DNA from: Variovorax sp. OV700
GTDB taxonomy: Bacteria; Pseudomonadota; Gammaproteobacteria; Burkholderiales; Burkholderiaceae_C
Reading direction: 5' to 3'
NCBI RefSeq assembly: GCF_900099805.1
Contig: NZ_FNDR01000004.1
Coordinates: 477,501 to 541,500, forward strand
Length of the DNA stretch: 64,000 nt
The position numbers and the translations under genes were made by a program. Every line of letters begins with the position of its first letter. Position 1 is the stretch's first letter. Below the pieces are notes generated by a model. That model searched no databases. It had not been told where the DNA came from and saw nothing but the letters and a program-made list of their open reading frames with translations. Below, piece by piece: positions 16,757 to 25,398 of this stretch.

Positions 16757-17035
16757 ATGAACATGCTCTATGACTCGGAGTCCTTCGTCGTCGTGCACGT
16801 GCAGCCGAACGAAAGTGATACACCGGCGCAACCCAATGTGCCGGTTCTGGAACGCCACGGCTTCGAGATCGTCGACAAGCGCTCCGGCAAGGAGGTCTAT
16901 CTCGACGGTTCGTGGGCCGAACTGTTCCAGCAGCAGATTGCCGCCTGGCAGCTCAACACGCCCACGCAGGAAGAGGTCGAGGACACGCTCGAGGGCTATG
17001 CCGAACTGGCCCACACGCCCGTGCTCGTGCACTGA
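16757..17035 (+). CDS. DUF3567 domain protein
   Basis: A small acidic soluble protein of 92 residues from ATG 16757 (103 if the ATG at 16724 is used). The 16757 start is preferred because members of this Burkholderiales-restricted family begin with a MxMxYxS pattern, an AGG lies 7 bases before it, and the promoter puts the transcription start on top of 16724. No catalytic motif is seen. A strong terminator follows 20 bases after the stop, so this is a single-gene transcript. Function unknown. Confidence 0.8.
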   Translation: MNMLYDSESFVVVHVQPNESDTPAQPNVPVLERHGFEIVDKRSGKEVYLDGSWAELFQQQIAAWQLNTPTQEEVEDTLEGYAELAHTPVLVH

Positions 17036-17054
17036 AACACGCCCCGCCGATCGC

Positions 17055-17082
17055 AAAAAAGCGCCCGATGGGCGCTTTTTTT
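17055..17082. terminator. Bidirectional intrinsic terminator
   Basis: A 12-base-pair stem, AAAAAAGCGCCC (17055-17066) with GGGCGCTTTTTT (17070-17081), and a GAT loop. The A-run before and T-run after allow termination in both directions. It lies between the convergent DUF3567 and AbrB-family genes. Confidence 0.9.
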
Positions 17083-17105
17083 GTGTCTTTTTCAGGCCCA
17101 GCCGT

Positions 17106-18170
17106 TCATTTGCGCCCGTAGATCCACCGGTACATCGGCCCCACCAGCAGCAGCACCGCCACCAGCCGGCACACCTGGAAAGCCGTCACCACCGGTACGC
17201 CGAGCTGCAGCACCTTGGCGGTGATCGACATTTCCGCAATGCCGCCGGGCGAGGTGGCCAGGATCATCGTGGCAGGATGCAGATCCGTGGCCCAGGCCAG
17301 CAGCCAGGCAGCACCTGCGCACAGCACCAGCATGGCGGCGGTGCCCAGCGCAACCGACCCCAGCCAGCGCGGCGCCGTGTGCAGGAACTCCCGGCTGAAG
17401 CGCACGCCCAGGCTCACGGCAATCACGAGTTGCGCGGCGTTCGACATCCAGGTGGGCACGGCCGAAAGCGACTGGCCCGCGATGGTGAACCCCATCGCCA
17501 CCACCAGCGGCCCCATGAACCAGGGGTTGGTGCGGCCCAGCGCACGCATCGCGAGACCGCCGACGCCCGTGGCCAGCGCCAGCAGCAGGAGCCCGGCGGC
17601 ATTCACTTCGCGCACCATGGGCGGGTTGATTTCGAGCCCGTGCAACCCGCTCCACTGCATGGCGAACGGAATTGCGATGGTCACCACCACCAGGCGCAGA
17701 CTGTGCGCCGCGGCCACCAGATCGGTGCGTGCGCCGGCCGATTCGGACAGCAGCGTCATCTCGGACGCACCGCCGATGGCACCCGCAAAGTAAGTTGTCG
17801 CTCTCATGGATCGTGCCGGCACATGGGGCATGCGCCTGGCGTGCAGCCCATGCAACCAGCGCCCGAAGCCCCAGCCGAGGAGCAAGGCCCAGGCGATGGC
17901 TAGCGCAATCGCCCACCAGACGCCGGCCACCAGCGCAACCACCTGCGGGGTGAAGTAGAGGCCCAGCGCGGTGCCGATGGTCCACTGGCCCGCATTGCGC
18001 AGCGGCGTGAAGCTGGCGGTGGGCGCTCCCGCGATTGAGGCCAGCGACACCGCGAGCAGCGGGCCGATCATCCACGGCAGCGGCGTGCGCAGGGCGAGGC
18101 AGAGCTCCGCCGCGGCGAGTGCCAGCAACAACGTGGCCAGCACGCGAACCAAAAAGCGGAAAGACACCAC
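17106..18170 (-). CDS. AbrB family (COG3180) membrane protein
   Basis: A polytopic membrane protein with about 9-10 hydrophobic helices arranged as two repeats. Both repeats carry the family pattern, seen as TPLPWMIGPLLA and NPWFMGPLVV, and as GAIGGASEMTLLSE and TSPGGIAEMSITA. The family was named after an unrelated regulator and also as 'putative ammonia monooxygenase'; it is better regarded as an uncharacterised transporter. The open frame reaches an ATG at 18239, which would overlap the divergent ChaN gene; the GTG codons at 18170 or 18167 place the start directly before the first helix and are preferred. There is no clear ribosome-binding site at any of these, so the start is uncertain. 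Confidence 0.8.
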   Translation of the reverse strand: MVSFRFLVRVLATLLLALAAAELCLALRTPLPWMIGPLLAVSLASIAGAPTASFTPLRNAGQWTIGTALGLYFTPQVVALVAGVWWAIALAIAWALLLGWGFGRWLHGLHARRMPHVPARSMRATTYFAGAIGGASEMTLLSESAGARTDLVAAAHSLRLVVVTIAIPFAMQWSGLHGLEINPPMVREVNAAGLLLLALATGVGGLAMRALGRTNPWFMGPLVVAMGFTIAGQSLSAVPTWMSNAAQLVIAVSLGVRFSREFLHTAPRWLGSVALGTAAMLVLCAGAAWLLAWATDLHPATMILATSPGGIAEMSITAKVLQLGVPVVTAFQVCRLVAVLLLVGPMYRWIYGRK

Positions 18171-18227
18171 AGGAAAAAGCGGAAATGGACGGCACGGCGT
18201 GCGGGCGTCAACGCATAGTATGGCGCG

Positions 18228-19085
18228 ATGCGATGCCAACCCTCACCCGCGCGGGCCGCCCGTTTGCCGTTGTTGCCCCTGTTCGCGGTCGTTGCCGCAG
18301 CCATTGCCATTGCGTTGCTGGCGGGTTGCACCGCATTCTTCGACGGCCCCAATGCGCCGGTCGCGCGCCGCGCCGCGGCGCTGCTGCCCGCGGACGCGCT
18401 GATCCTCGGCGAGCAGCACGACGCCGCCGAACACCACGCGATCGAGCGCGAAACCGTCGAAGCGCTGGCGGGCCAGGGCAAGCTGGCCGCGCTGCTGCTC
18501 GAAATGGCAGAGGAAGGCAACAGCACCGCCCGCCTCGACGCCGCAGCCACCGATGCGCAGGTGCAGGCCGCGCTCGGCTGGAACGACAAGGCCTGGCCCT
18601 GGCAAAGCTACGGTCCGGCGGTGATGGCTGCGGTGCGCGCCGACGTGCCGGTCATCGGCGCCAACCTGCCGCGTGCGCGAATCAAGAACGCCATGGCCGA
18701 CGTTTCGCTCGATGTGCAACTCAACGGCGAGGCCTACACCGCGCAGCAGGACGCCGTGCGCGAAGGCCACTGCAAGCTCTTGCCCGAACCCCAGATCGTG
18801 CCGATGACGCGCATCCAGGTGGGGCGCGACCGCGCCATGGCGCAAGCCATCGTCAAGGCCCGTCAGCCGGGCAAGACGGTGCTGCTGATCAGCGGCGCGG
18901 GCCACGCCACCAAGGTGCTGGGCGTGCCGCAGCACTTGCCGACCGATGTGTCGGTCAAGGCCGTGCGGCTGCAGGCCGGCGAATCGCCGGACGAGGACGA
19001 AGCCAACAAGGGGGCGTACGACGCCGTCTGGCGCACGCCCGCGCTGCCACCCAAAGACTACTGCGCGGGCATCCGCGTCAAGTAG
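18228..19085 (+). CDS. ChaN family lipoprotein
   Basis: A 285-residue lipoprotein with a long signal and lipobox LAGC (residues about 31-34). The ChaN domain shows LILGEQHDAAEHH near the start and GAGHATKVLG near the end, the two conserved His motifs of this TIKI-related fold. Campylobacter ChaN binds haem pairs and is linked to iron uptake; no haem receptor lies adjacent here, so the role is inferred from family only. It is convergent with the transaminase gene (14-base gap). It is the second TIKI-superfamily protein in the window, after the TraB/GumN protein. Confidence 0.85.
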   Translation: MRCQPSPARAARLPLLPLFAVVAAAIAIALLAGCTAFFDGPNAPVARRAAALLPADALILGEQHDAAEHHAIERETVEALAGQGKLAALLLEMAEEGNSTARLDAAATDAQVQAALGWNDKAWPWQSYGPAVMAAVRADVPVIGANLPRARIKNAMADVSLDVQLNGEAYTAQQDAVREGHCKLLPEPQIVPMTRIQVGRDRAMAQAIVKARQPGKTVLLISGAGHATKVLGVPQHLPTDVSVKAVRLQAGESPDEDEANKGAYDAVWRTPALPPKDYCAGIRVK

Positions 19086-19099
19086 CTGCGCGCTGCGGC

Positions 19100-20434
19100 T
19101 CAGGCAAACTTTTTGATCGAATCCGCCAGCGTGTTGACCAGCGTGTCGATGTGCTGCTTCTCCACGATGTAGGGCGGCGCAATCACCAGCACGTCGCCCG
19201 CGGGCCGCACCAGCGCGCCCTTGTGGAAGCAATCCAAAAAGATGTCGTAGGCGCGCTTGCCCGGCGTGCCCGCAATGGGCGCGAGCTCCACGGCCGCGGC
19301 AAGGCCGAGGCTGCGGATGCTGATCACGTTCGGCAGGCCCTTGAAGGAGCTGTGGAATGCATCGCCCAGCACCTTGCCCATCTCGCCCGCGCGAGCAAAC
19401 AGGTTCTCCTGCTTGAACAGGTCGAGCGTGGCAATGGCCGCGGCGCAGGCCACGGGGTGGCCCGAGTAGGTGTAGCCATGGAAGAACTCGACCACGTGCT
19501 CGGGCGCGTCGGTCTTCATCATCGCGTCGTACAGCTTGTCGCGGCAGATCACGCCGCCGAGCGGAATGACGCCGTTGGTCACGCACTTGGCAAAGTTCAG
19601 CATGTCGGGCACCACACCGTAGTAGTCCGACGCGAAGTTGGTGCCCATTCGGCCGAAGCCGGTAATGACCTCGTCGAAGATCAGGAGGATGCCGTGCTTG
19701 TCGCAGATGGCGCGCAGCTTCTGCAGATAGCCCTTGGGCGGCAGGTACCAGCCGGCCGAACCCGCCACCGGCTCAACGATGATCGCGGCGATGTTGCTCG
19801 GGTCGTGCAGCGGCAGGATGCGGGTCTCGAGCTCGACCAGCGGGTCTTCGGCCCACACCGGCTCCTCGTTGTGGATGTAGGCGTGGTTCACCGGATCGTG
19901 AATGAAGCGCATGTGGTCCACGCGCGGCAAGAAGGCCGAGCCGAACACCTTGCGGTTGCCCGGAATGCCACCCACCGACATGCCGCCGAAGCCCACGCCG
20001 TGGTAGCCCTTCTCGCGGCCGATGAACACGTTGCGATGGCCCTCGCCGCGTGCGCGGTGGTAGGCCAGCGCCACCTTCATCGACGTGTCGGCCGCTTCCG
20101 AACCCGAATTGCAGAACAGCACCTTGTTGAGGTCGCCCGGCGCCAGCGACGCGATCATCTCCGCCGCCTTGAACGCCTTGTCGTTGCTGACCTGGAAGGC
20201 GGTGGCGTAGTCGAGCGTGTCGAGCTGCTTCTTGATCGCTTCGTTGATCGGTTTCCTGTTATGCCCCGCGCCCACGCACCACAGCGACGAGATGCCGTCG
20301 ATCACCTTCTTGCCGTCGTGCGTGGTGAACTCCATGCCGTCGGCCGCGACGAAGACGCGCGGGTCTTTCTGGAAGTGGCGGTTGGGGGTGAAGGGCAACC
20401 ACTGGTTGCCCATGTTGAAGTCCTGGTAAGCCAT
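19100..20434 (-). CDS. Class III omega-aminotransferase (beta-alanine:pyruvate type)
   Basis: A 444-residue PLP enzyme. The ATG at 20434 has an AGGAGC site at good distance and begins the usual NMGNQWLPFTPNRHF N-terminus, so an upstream in-frame ATG at 20512 is rejected. Visible are the SGSEAADTSMKVA cofactor-phosphate region, the IFDEVITGFGR Asp region and the catalytic Lys in NFAKCVTNGVIPLGG. It matches omega-amino acid:pyruvate aminotransferases, which move the amino group of beta-alanine or similar amines to pyruvate. The gene runs divergently from purU across about 70 bases. Confidence 0.9.
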   Translation of the reverse strand: MAYQDFNMGNQWLPFTPNRHFQKDPRVFVAADGMEFTTHDGKKVIDGISSLWCVGAGHNRKPINEAIKKQLDTLDYATAFQVSNDKAFKAAEMIASLAPGDLNKVLFCNSGSEAADTSMKVALAYHRARGEGHRNVFIGREKGYHGVGFGGMSVGGIPGNRKVFGSAFLPRVDHMRFIHDPVNHAYIHNEEPVWAEDPLVELETRILPLHDPSNIAAIIVEPVAGSAGWYLPPKGYLQKLRAICDKHGILLIFDEVITGFGRMGTNFASDYYGVVPDMLNFAKCVTNGVIPLGGVICRDKLYDAMMKTDAPEHVVEFFHGYTYSGHPVACAAAIATLDLFKQENLFARAGEMGKVLGDAFHSSFKGLPNVISIRSLGLAAAVELAPIAGTPGKRAYDIFLDCFHKGALVRPAGDVLVIAPPYIVEKQHIDTLVNTLADSIKKFA

Positions 20435-20501
20435 CGATTGCTCCTGCTTAACGCGCACTGAAAAGCGGCATTCTGGCACCCCTGCGACAATCGTGCCCCT
20501 C

Positions 20502-21359
20502 ATGACGACCACTACGCCCGCTTACATCCTGACCCTCTCCTGCCCCGACCGGACGGGCATCGTGCATGCCGTTTCGGGCTTCCTGCTCGAACGCGGCGGC
20601 AACATCGAGGAAGCCGCCCAGTACAACGACCACGACACCGGCCTGTTCTTCATGCGCGTGCGCTTTGCCTGCAGCGACCACACCGAAGCGGCGCTGCGCG
20701 AGCAGCTCGCCACCTTTGGCGCCGGCTTCGGCATGAGCCTGCAGCTGCACGCGGCGGCCGAGCCGATGAAGACCGTGATCCTGGTCAGCAAGGAAGGCCA
20801 CTGCCTCAACGATCTGCTGTTTCGCTGGAAGAGCGGCCTGCTCGCCATCGACGTGCGCGCCATCATCTCGAACCACCGCGACTTCTACCAGCTGGCCGCG
20901 AGCTACAACGTGCCCTTCCACCACATTCCCGTGACGGCGGCCACCAAGGCGCAGGCCGAGGCCAAGCAGCTGGAAATCGTCGAGGCCGAGGGCGCCGAAC
21001 TCGTGGTGCTGGCGCGCTACATGCAGATCCTGAGCAACGACCTGTGCAAGAGCCTGGCCGGACGGGCGATCAACATCCATCACTCGTTCCTGCCCAGCTT
21101 CAAGGGCGCCAAGCCCTACTACCAGGCCCATGACCGCGGCGTGAAGCTGATCGGCGCCACCGCTCACTACGTGACGGCCGACCTCGACGAAGGCCCGATC
21201 ATCGAGCAGGACGTGGCGCGCGCCGACCACACCGACACGGTCGAAGACCTCACGGCCCGCGGCCGCGATACCGAGAGCCAGGTGCTCGCACGCGCGGTGA
21301 AGTGGCACAGCGAGCACCGCGTGCTGCTGAACGGGCACCGCACGGTCGTGTTCCGCTAA
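20502..21359 (+). CDS. purU: Formyltetrahydrofolate deformylase
   Basis: A 285-residue enzyme from the ATG at 20502 (a GTG at 20493 would add three residues). The N-terminal ACT domain (LSCPDRTGIVHAVSGF, residues about 10-90) is followed by the formyltransferase-like hydrolase domain with INIHHSFLPSFKGAKPY and the catalytic Asp in TADLDEGPIIEQD. PurU releases formate and tetrahydrofolate from 10-formyl-THF, balancing one-carbon units for purine synthesis. Length matches the family. Confidence 0.95.
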   Translation: MTTTTPAYILTLSCPDRTGIVHAVSGFLLERGGNIEEAAQYNDHDTGLFFMRVRFACSDHTEAALREQLATFGAGFGMSLQLHAAAEPMKTVILVSKEGHCLNDLLFRWKSGLLAIDVRAIISNHRDFYQLAASYNVPFHHIPVTAATKAQAEAKQLEIVEAEGAELVVLARYMQILSNDLCKSLAGRAINIHHSFLPSFKGAKPYYQAHDRGVKLIGATAHYVTADLDEGPIIEQDVARADHTDTVEDLTARGRDTESQVLARAVKWHSEHRVLLNGHRTVVFR

Positions 21360-21433
21360 GGAGCGCTCGCCGGTCCACGGCGCCCCGCGTGTAAGCGGGT
21401 GTAGCATCCAGCGCCAAAAGAGGAGAAGGCGCA

Positions 21434-22162
21434 ATGCGACGTTGGATCGGTGGTTTTCTGTTGGCCGCACTGGCGGCCTGCCTGTTCGGGTGTTCCGCGA
21501 CGGGGCCGCGGTATTCGGAAATGGCGGAAAGTCTTCCCTCGCTCGGCGAGAACACGGGACGGATCTATTTCTATCGCAACACGCTAGCTGGCATGGCGGT
21601 TCAACCCGAGGTCACCGTCAATGGACAGGTCGTCGGCAAGTCGCAACCCAACAGCTTCTTCTTCATCGATCGGCCGGCCGGCACCTACCGGGCCAGTGCC
21701 CGCACCGAAGCCGAGAACAGCATCGACATCGTGCTGCTGGCCAGGCAGACCGCCTATGTCGAAATGAGCATCGGCCTGGGCTTCGTTGTCGGCCGTCCGG
21801 CGTTCGAGCGGGTGGCGGAATCGGAAGGCCGGAAGGCGCTGCCTCCGCTGGCCTACGGCGGAACGATGCCGGTGTTGGCCAAGGCGGCGAATACATCGGC
21901 GCCCGCACAAGCCGCTCCGATTGCACCGGACAGCACAGCTGCCGCGGCAACTGCCCCTATGGCAACGTCGTCTTCCGGTCCGCCAATGGCCTCACCAGCC
22001 GTCCAGCGCACACCCATTGCAGCAGCAGCGCCGTCCGCCACACCGGCACCTCCACCTGCATTGCCGCCGGTCCGCAGCGCCGCGACCGCGGCGCCTGAAG
22101 CGACGCCATTTGCCAAGACTTCGATCAACGATCTGCGACTGCTTCTGCAAGCCAACCGATGA
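21434..22162 (+). CDS. DUF2846 lipoprotein
   Basis: A 242-residue lipoprotein (lipobox LFGC, residues 17-20) with an AGGAG site 8 bases before the ATG. Residues about 38-135 match DUF2846 (GRIYFYRNT, then VTVNGQVVG and FFFIDRPAGTY), a beta-sandwich domain found in envelope lipoproteins. The remaining 100 residues are Ala/Pro/Ser-rich and end in a short helical motif. Its stop overlaps the start of the next gene (ATGA), so the two are made together and probably work together in the periplasm. No function is known for the family. Confidence 0.8.
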   Translation: MRRWIGGFLLAALAACLFGCSATGPRYSEMAESLPSLGENTGRIYFYRNTLAGMAVQPEVTVNGQVVGKSQPNSFFFIDRPAGTYRASARTEAENSIDIVLLARQTAYVEMSIGLGFVVGRPAFERVAESEGRKALPPLAYGGTMPVLAKAANTSAPAQAAPIAPDSTAAAATAPMATSSSGPPMASPAVQRTPIAAAAPSATPAPPPALPPVRSAATAAPEATPFAKTSINDLRLLLQANR

Positions 22163-23436
22163 GACATCTGCTTCTGCCTTTCACACTGGCGCTTGCAACA
22201 GCGCTGGCCGTCCCCTCGGCGTCGGCGCAGGAAGCACGAAGCGGCGTGGCGCTCGCGCCAGACGCGCTCTTCGCTCGTGTCTCACCCAACGTCTGGGTGC
22301 TTCAAGCCCATGACGCACAAGGCAAAGTGCTGGCCACCGGGAGCGCCGTCGCCATCGGCGCAGGCACTGCCGTCACGAGCTGCCAATTGCTCGCAAAGGC
22401 TGCCAGCGTGGCGCTGAAGCGCGACAACGTGAGCTATGGAGCCACGCTGGTATATCCAGACGTCGCACGCGACCTGTGCCAGCTGCGGATTGCGAATTTC
22501 TCCGCATCGCCGATCGGCATCGCGCCCGCGAATGCGCTGCAGGTCGGCATGCCGCTCTTCATCGTCGGATCGCCGCGAGGGAAAGAACTGACGCTCGGCA
22601 CCGGCATGCTCGCCGGCTTGCGGCGCAACGATGCCGGCGAACTCGAAGCCCTGCAGCTTGCGGCACAGCCGGAGGCGGGCCTCGGTGGAGCGGGACTGTT
22701 CGACGCGCAGGGCCGACTGGTCGGTTTGGTGAGCGGCGCGGCTGCCGGTTCGGGCGCGGCAAATCTCGCCATGCCGGCGTCATGGATTGCGGAATTGCCG
22801 GCGCGCGGCCAGCTTGCCATCGAGCGATTGGCGATGCAACCCGTAGCGACCTCCGCAAGCGGCGTTGCAGCGCCGGGTCGGAGCTCCAGCCAGCCTGGCG
22901 TTGTCGAATACCAGTTGCACGACCGTCTCACCAACATCTATCGCAAGGTCATCTACCGTGCCGACCCCGCCACGGACGATCGCATCAGCTTCAACAGCGG
23001 CGGGTGGATCGAGAAGCCCGGCGGCGAAGTGGTCAGCGTCAACAGCGCCATCGCCGGCGAGTTCGACGGGGCAATGCCGCCAGGTGGCTGGGCCAAGGAG
23101 AACCTCAAGCAGGAAGCGGCCTGGAGAACGCGCTACGACTCCACCATGGGCGGCACCCGAATCCACATGGATCTGTCTGCCTCGGTGATGGAAGACACCG
23201 TGCTGACGGTGGGCGGGCAGGAAATCAAGGCCGTTCGCATCGAATACCGCGGGTTCACGCAGCGCGCCGCGAATGCAGGCGCCTCCTCCGGCACCCAGTA
23301 CGGCCCGTATCGGGCCGAGGTTTGGTTTTCGCCGGAGCTCGGCCGCGTCATTCGCTTCGAAGTGAAGACGCGGGGCGGCGGAGGCAGCGGGGCATTCCAG
23401 GTCAGCGAAGTCCTGGAGCTGGTCAGTCTGCGTTAG
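22159..23436 (+). CDS. Exported trypsin-fold protein with incomplete catalytic triad
   Basis: A 425-residue protein with a signal peptide ending in ASAQ. Residues about 30-215 follow the two-barrel trypsin-like pattern, but the His position reads TSCQLL instead of the usual TNCHVV and the Ser motif reads GLGGAGLFD instead of GxSGGP; the Asp position (RDLCQL) remains. It is therefore probably a pseudoprotease. A second domain (about 250-425) contains aromatic beta-strands and a GGQEIKAVRIEYRGF segment of a type often found in exported beta-rich proteins, and has no name I recognise. It overlaps the DUF2846 lipoprotein gene by 4 bases. A binding or scaffold role is inference. Confidence 0.7.
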   Translation: MRHLLLPFTLALATALAVPSASAQEARSGVALAPDALFARVSPNVWVLQAHDAQGKVLATGSAVAIGAGTAVTSCQLLAKAASVALKRDNVSYGATLVYPDVARDLCQLRIANFSASPIGIAPANALQVGMPLFIVGSPRGKELTLGTGMLAGLRRNDAGELEALQLAAQPEAGLGGAGLFDAQGRLVGLVSGAAAGSGAANLAMPASWIAELPARGQLAIERLAMQPVATSASGVAAPGRSSSQPGVVEYQLHDRLTNIYRKVIYRADPATDDRISFNSGGWIEKPGGEVVSVNSAIAGEFDGAMPPGGWAKENLKQEAAWRTRYDSTMGGTRIHMDLSASVMEDTVLTVGGQEIKAVRIEYRGFTQRAANAGASSGTQYGPYRAEVWFSPELGRVIRFEVKTRGGGGSGAFQVSEVLELVSLR

Positions 23437-23508
23437 GCCCGCCTCGCGGCGGCAGGCGGACACCCAGCATTGCCGGGGTCGTGGCCGCCTGCCGCCGCGG
23501 AGACCGCA

Positions 23509-23886
23509 TCAGTTGCGGTTCGGATTGTCCGGACGGCGGTCATAGCGGTTCGGCACGCCGTCGCGGTCACGGTCCCATTCGCCGCGGCGGTATTCCCAAC
23601 GGCCGTCGCGTTCGCGCCATTCCGGCGGACGGTAGGCATAGCCCCGACGGGCACGCACCCACGAGCCCCGGACCCACACGTGTTGTCCGTTGCGCCATTC
23701 GTAGTGCCCCGGAGCCCACACGTAGCCACGGCGCGGAGGCGGCATGCGCTCCGAGCGCGGCGGCGGCGGCGGCGTCTCGACGATCACTGCGCGCTGCGCG
23801 TGCGCGGTGGTCGGCAGCGTGAGTGCGCCCCCCACGGAAAGCAGCGAAGCTGCGCCGATGGCCAAAGTGATTGCGACTCTTTTCAT
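23509..23886 (-). CDS. YXWGXW-repeat exported protein
   Basis: A 125-residue protein with a signal peptide ending in AHAQ. The ATG at 23886 lies after GGGGACACCC, and a longer in-frame start at 23952 is rejected because it precedes the signal. The mature protein has a Pro-rich stretch, then YVWAPGHYEW, HVWVRGSWV and RWEYRRGEW, the Tyr/Trp repeat of the YXWGXW family. It ends with a DRDRDGVPNRYD segment that resembles a thrombospondin type 3/calcium-binding loop. Exported, probably envelope-associated; function unknown. Confidence 0.75.
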   Translation of the reverse strand: MKRVAITLAIGAASLLSVGGALTLPTTAHAQRAVIVETPPPPPRSERMPPPRRGYVWAPGHYEWRNGQHVWVRGSWVRARRGYAYRPPEWRERDGRWEYRRGEWDRDRDGVPNRYDRRPDNPNRN

Positions 23887-24006
23887 GGGTGTCCCCTCAT
23901 GAGTGGTTGGAGCCTTCATGCTGCCGCGGCCATGTGAAGCGCCTGTAAGCACTCAGCGGGACTTTGTGTAGAGGTGTTTCGCAGGAACGAATACCTTTGT
24001 CAGCGC

Positions 24007-25335
24007 TCACTCTTGCAATTCGCGAAGATCGATGGCCGCTGCCATGGCGGCATGGCCCGCCTTGTTGGGATGCAGGTGGTCGCCGTTGTCGTACAGCGGG
24101 TTCAGGGACTGAGGATCGGCGGGGTTGCGCAACACCGCGTCGAAATCGATCACCGCGTCGACGTCCTGGCGGCTGCGGATCCAGCGGTTCACTTCGCCGC
24201 GCATGGCCTCGGAACTTTCTGCCCAGTAGAGCGTGTTCTTGAACGGCGGCACGGTGCCGATCAGCACTTTCACGCCCTTGGCGCGGGCCTGCTTGATCAA
24301 CTGCTGCAGGCCGTCGGTAATGCGCTCCGCGGTCGCCACCTCGTGTTCGGGCGTTGGCCGCCCCGGCAGGCCGACGAACACGCTGCGGCCGATGTCGTTG
24401 GTGCCGAGCAGCACGATCACGTGCGTCACGCCCGTCTGCCCCAGCGCGTCGCGCGCAAAGCGCGAAAGGCCATTGGGGCCGATCCCGTCGACCAGCAGTC
24501 GGTTGCCGCCGATGCCCGCGTTGAGCACCGACACCGGCTGTGCCGCCGCGGGACTGTTGCGCAGCCGCGTTGCAAGCAGGTCGGGGTACGACCCATCGCC
24601 CCCCTCGCCGCCGCCCGCGGTGATCGAGTCTCCAAACGTGACCACCGCGCGGGTCGGCTGCGAGGTCATCACGTCCAGGCCCGTCACGATGTGATTCAGC
24701 GGCAAGGGCGCGGCATCCGGCAGCGTGGCCGCGGCAATGGCGTTACCGCCGGCCACCCAGCTCGCGTCGGGCGCCTGCAGGTGAACGGTCGCAAAAGGCA
24801 CGGCGCGGTCGAAAAAGGCGCTCGCAACCACTGCCTGCCCGGCCTCGACCTTCAGATCGACGCCATCGCTGAAGATTTCCGCGCCCGGTGCGACGACCAC
24901 GCTGCCACGCCCGCCGAAGCGCAGCACCCGCAGCGTGGACGGCGAGATCGCGCCACCGCCGGTGCTGCGCGCCACGCTCGCCGCGGCAACGTGCAAGGGC
25001 GTCTTGCCGAACCGGTTGGAGAAGCGGATGCGAACACGCTCGCCCCCCAGCGCGGGCTCGAACTGCTGCCGCACCGTCTGCCCGCGGAAGGCGTCACCGC
25101 CGGGCCGGGGAGCCGCAGCCTTGAGCAGGGGGTTCGCACTCAGCTCGCGAAAGTCCACCGGCGCGGCAGTCCAGCCAGCCACCCATTGCGCCTCGGCGGG
25201 CTGGTGCGGACGCGCCGTGGGCTGAACAGCCTGCACGGCCACCGCAGCGGCCAGCAGCAAGAAGCCGACCGCGGCCACTCCATGCCGCAGCACACCTCGG
25301 CGAAGAACGGAAAGCCGATGCGAACCCAGTTTCAT
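24007..25335 (-). CDS. SGNH/GDSL hydrolase, exported
   Basis: A 442-residue protein from the ATG at 25335, which begins a signal peptide with a long hydrophobic core; an ATG 42 bases upstream adds nothing signal-like. Residues about 45-225 form a beta-rich N-terminal domain, and 226-442 the SGNH hydrolase domain: block I GDSI (catalytic Ser), GIGGN, block III GTNDIG, and DHLHPN with the catalytic Asp and His. Such enzymes cleave esters, often acetyl groups on sugars or lipids. The two-domain form resembles bacterial rhamnogalacturonan acetylesterase-like lipases, but the substrate is open. Confidence 0.85.
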   Translation of the reverse strand: MKLGSHRLSVLRRGVLRHGVAAVGFLLLAAAVAVQAVQPTARPHQPAEAQWVAGWTAAPVDFRELSANPLLKAAAPRPGGDAFRGQTVRQQFEPALGGERVRIRFSNRFGKTPLHVAAASVARSTGGGAISPSTLRVLRFGGRGSVVVAPGAEIFSDGVDLKVEAGQAVVASAFFDRAVPFATVHLQAPDASWVAGGNAIAAATLPDAAPLPLNHIVTGLDVMTSQPTRAVVTFGDSITAGGGEGGDGSYPDLLATRLRNSPAAAQPVSVLNAGIGGNRLLVDGIGPNGLSRFARDALGQTGVTHVIVLLGTNDIGRSVFVGLPGRPTPEHEVATAERITDGLQQLIKQARAKGVKVLIGTVPPFKNTLYWAESSEAMRGEVNRWIRSRQDVDAVIDFDAVLRNPADPQSLNPLYDNGDHLHPNKAGHAAMAAAIDLRELQE

Positions 25336-25398
25336 GCGCAAAGCGACCCAGTGTACGGAGCCCCCTTGCCCTCGCATGTGACGAGGTCTAGTGGATCG

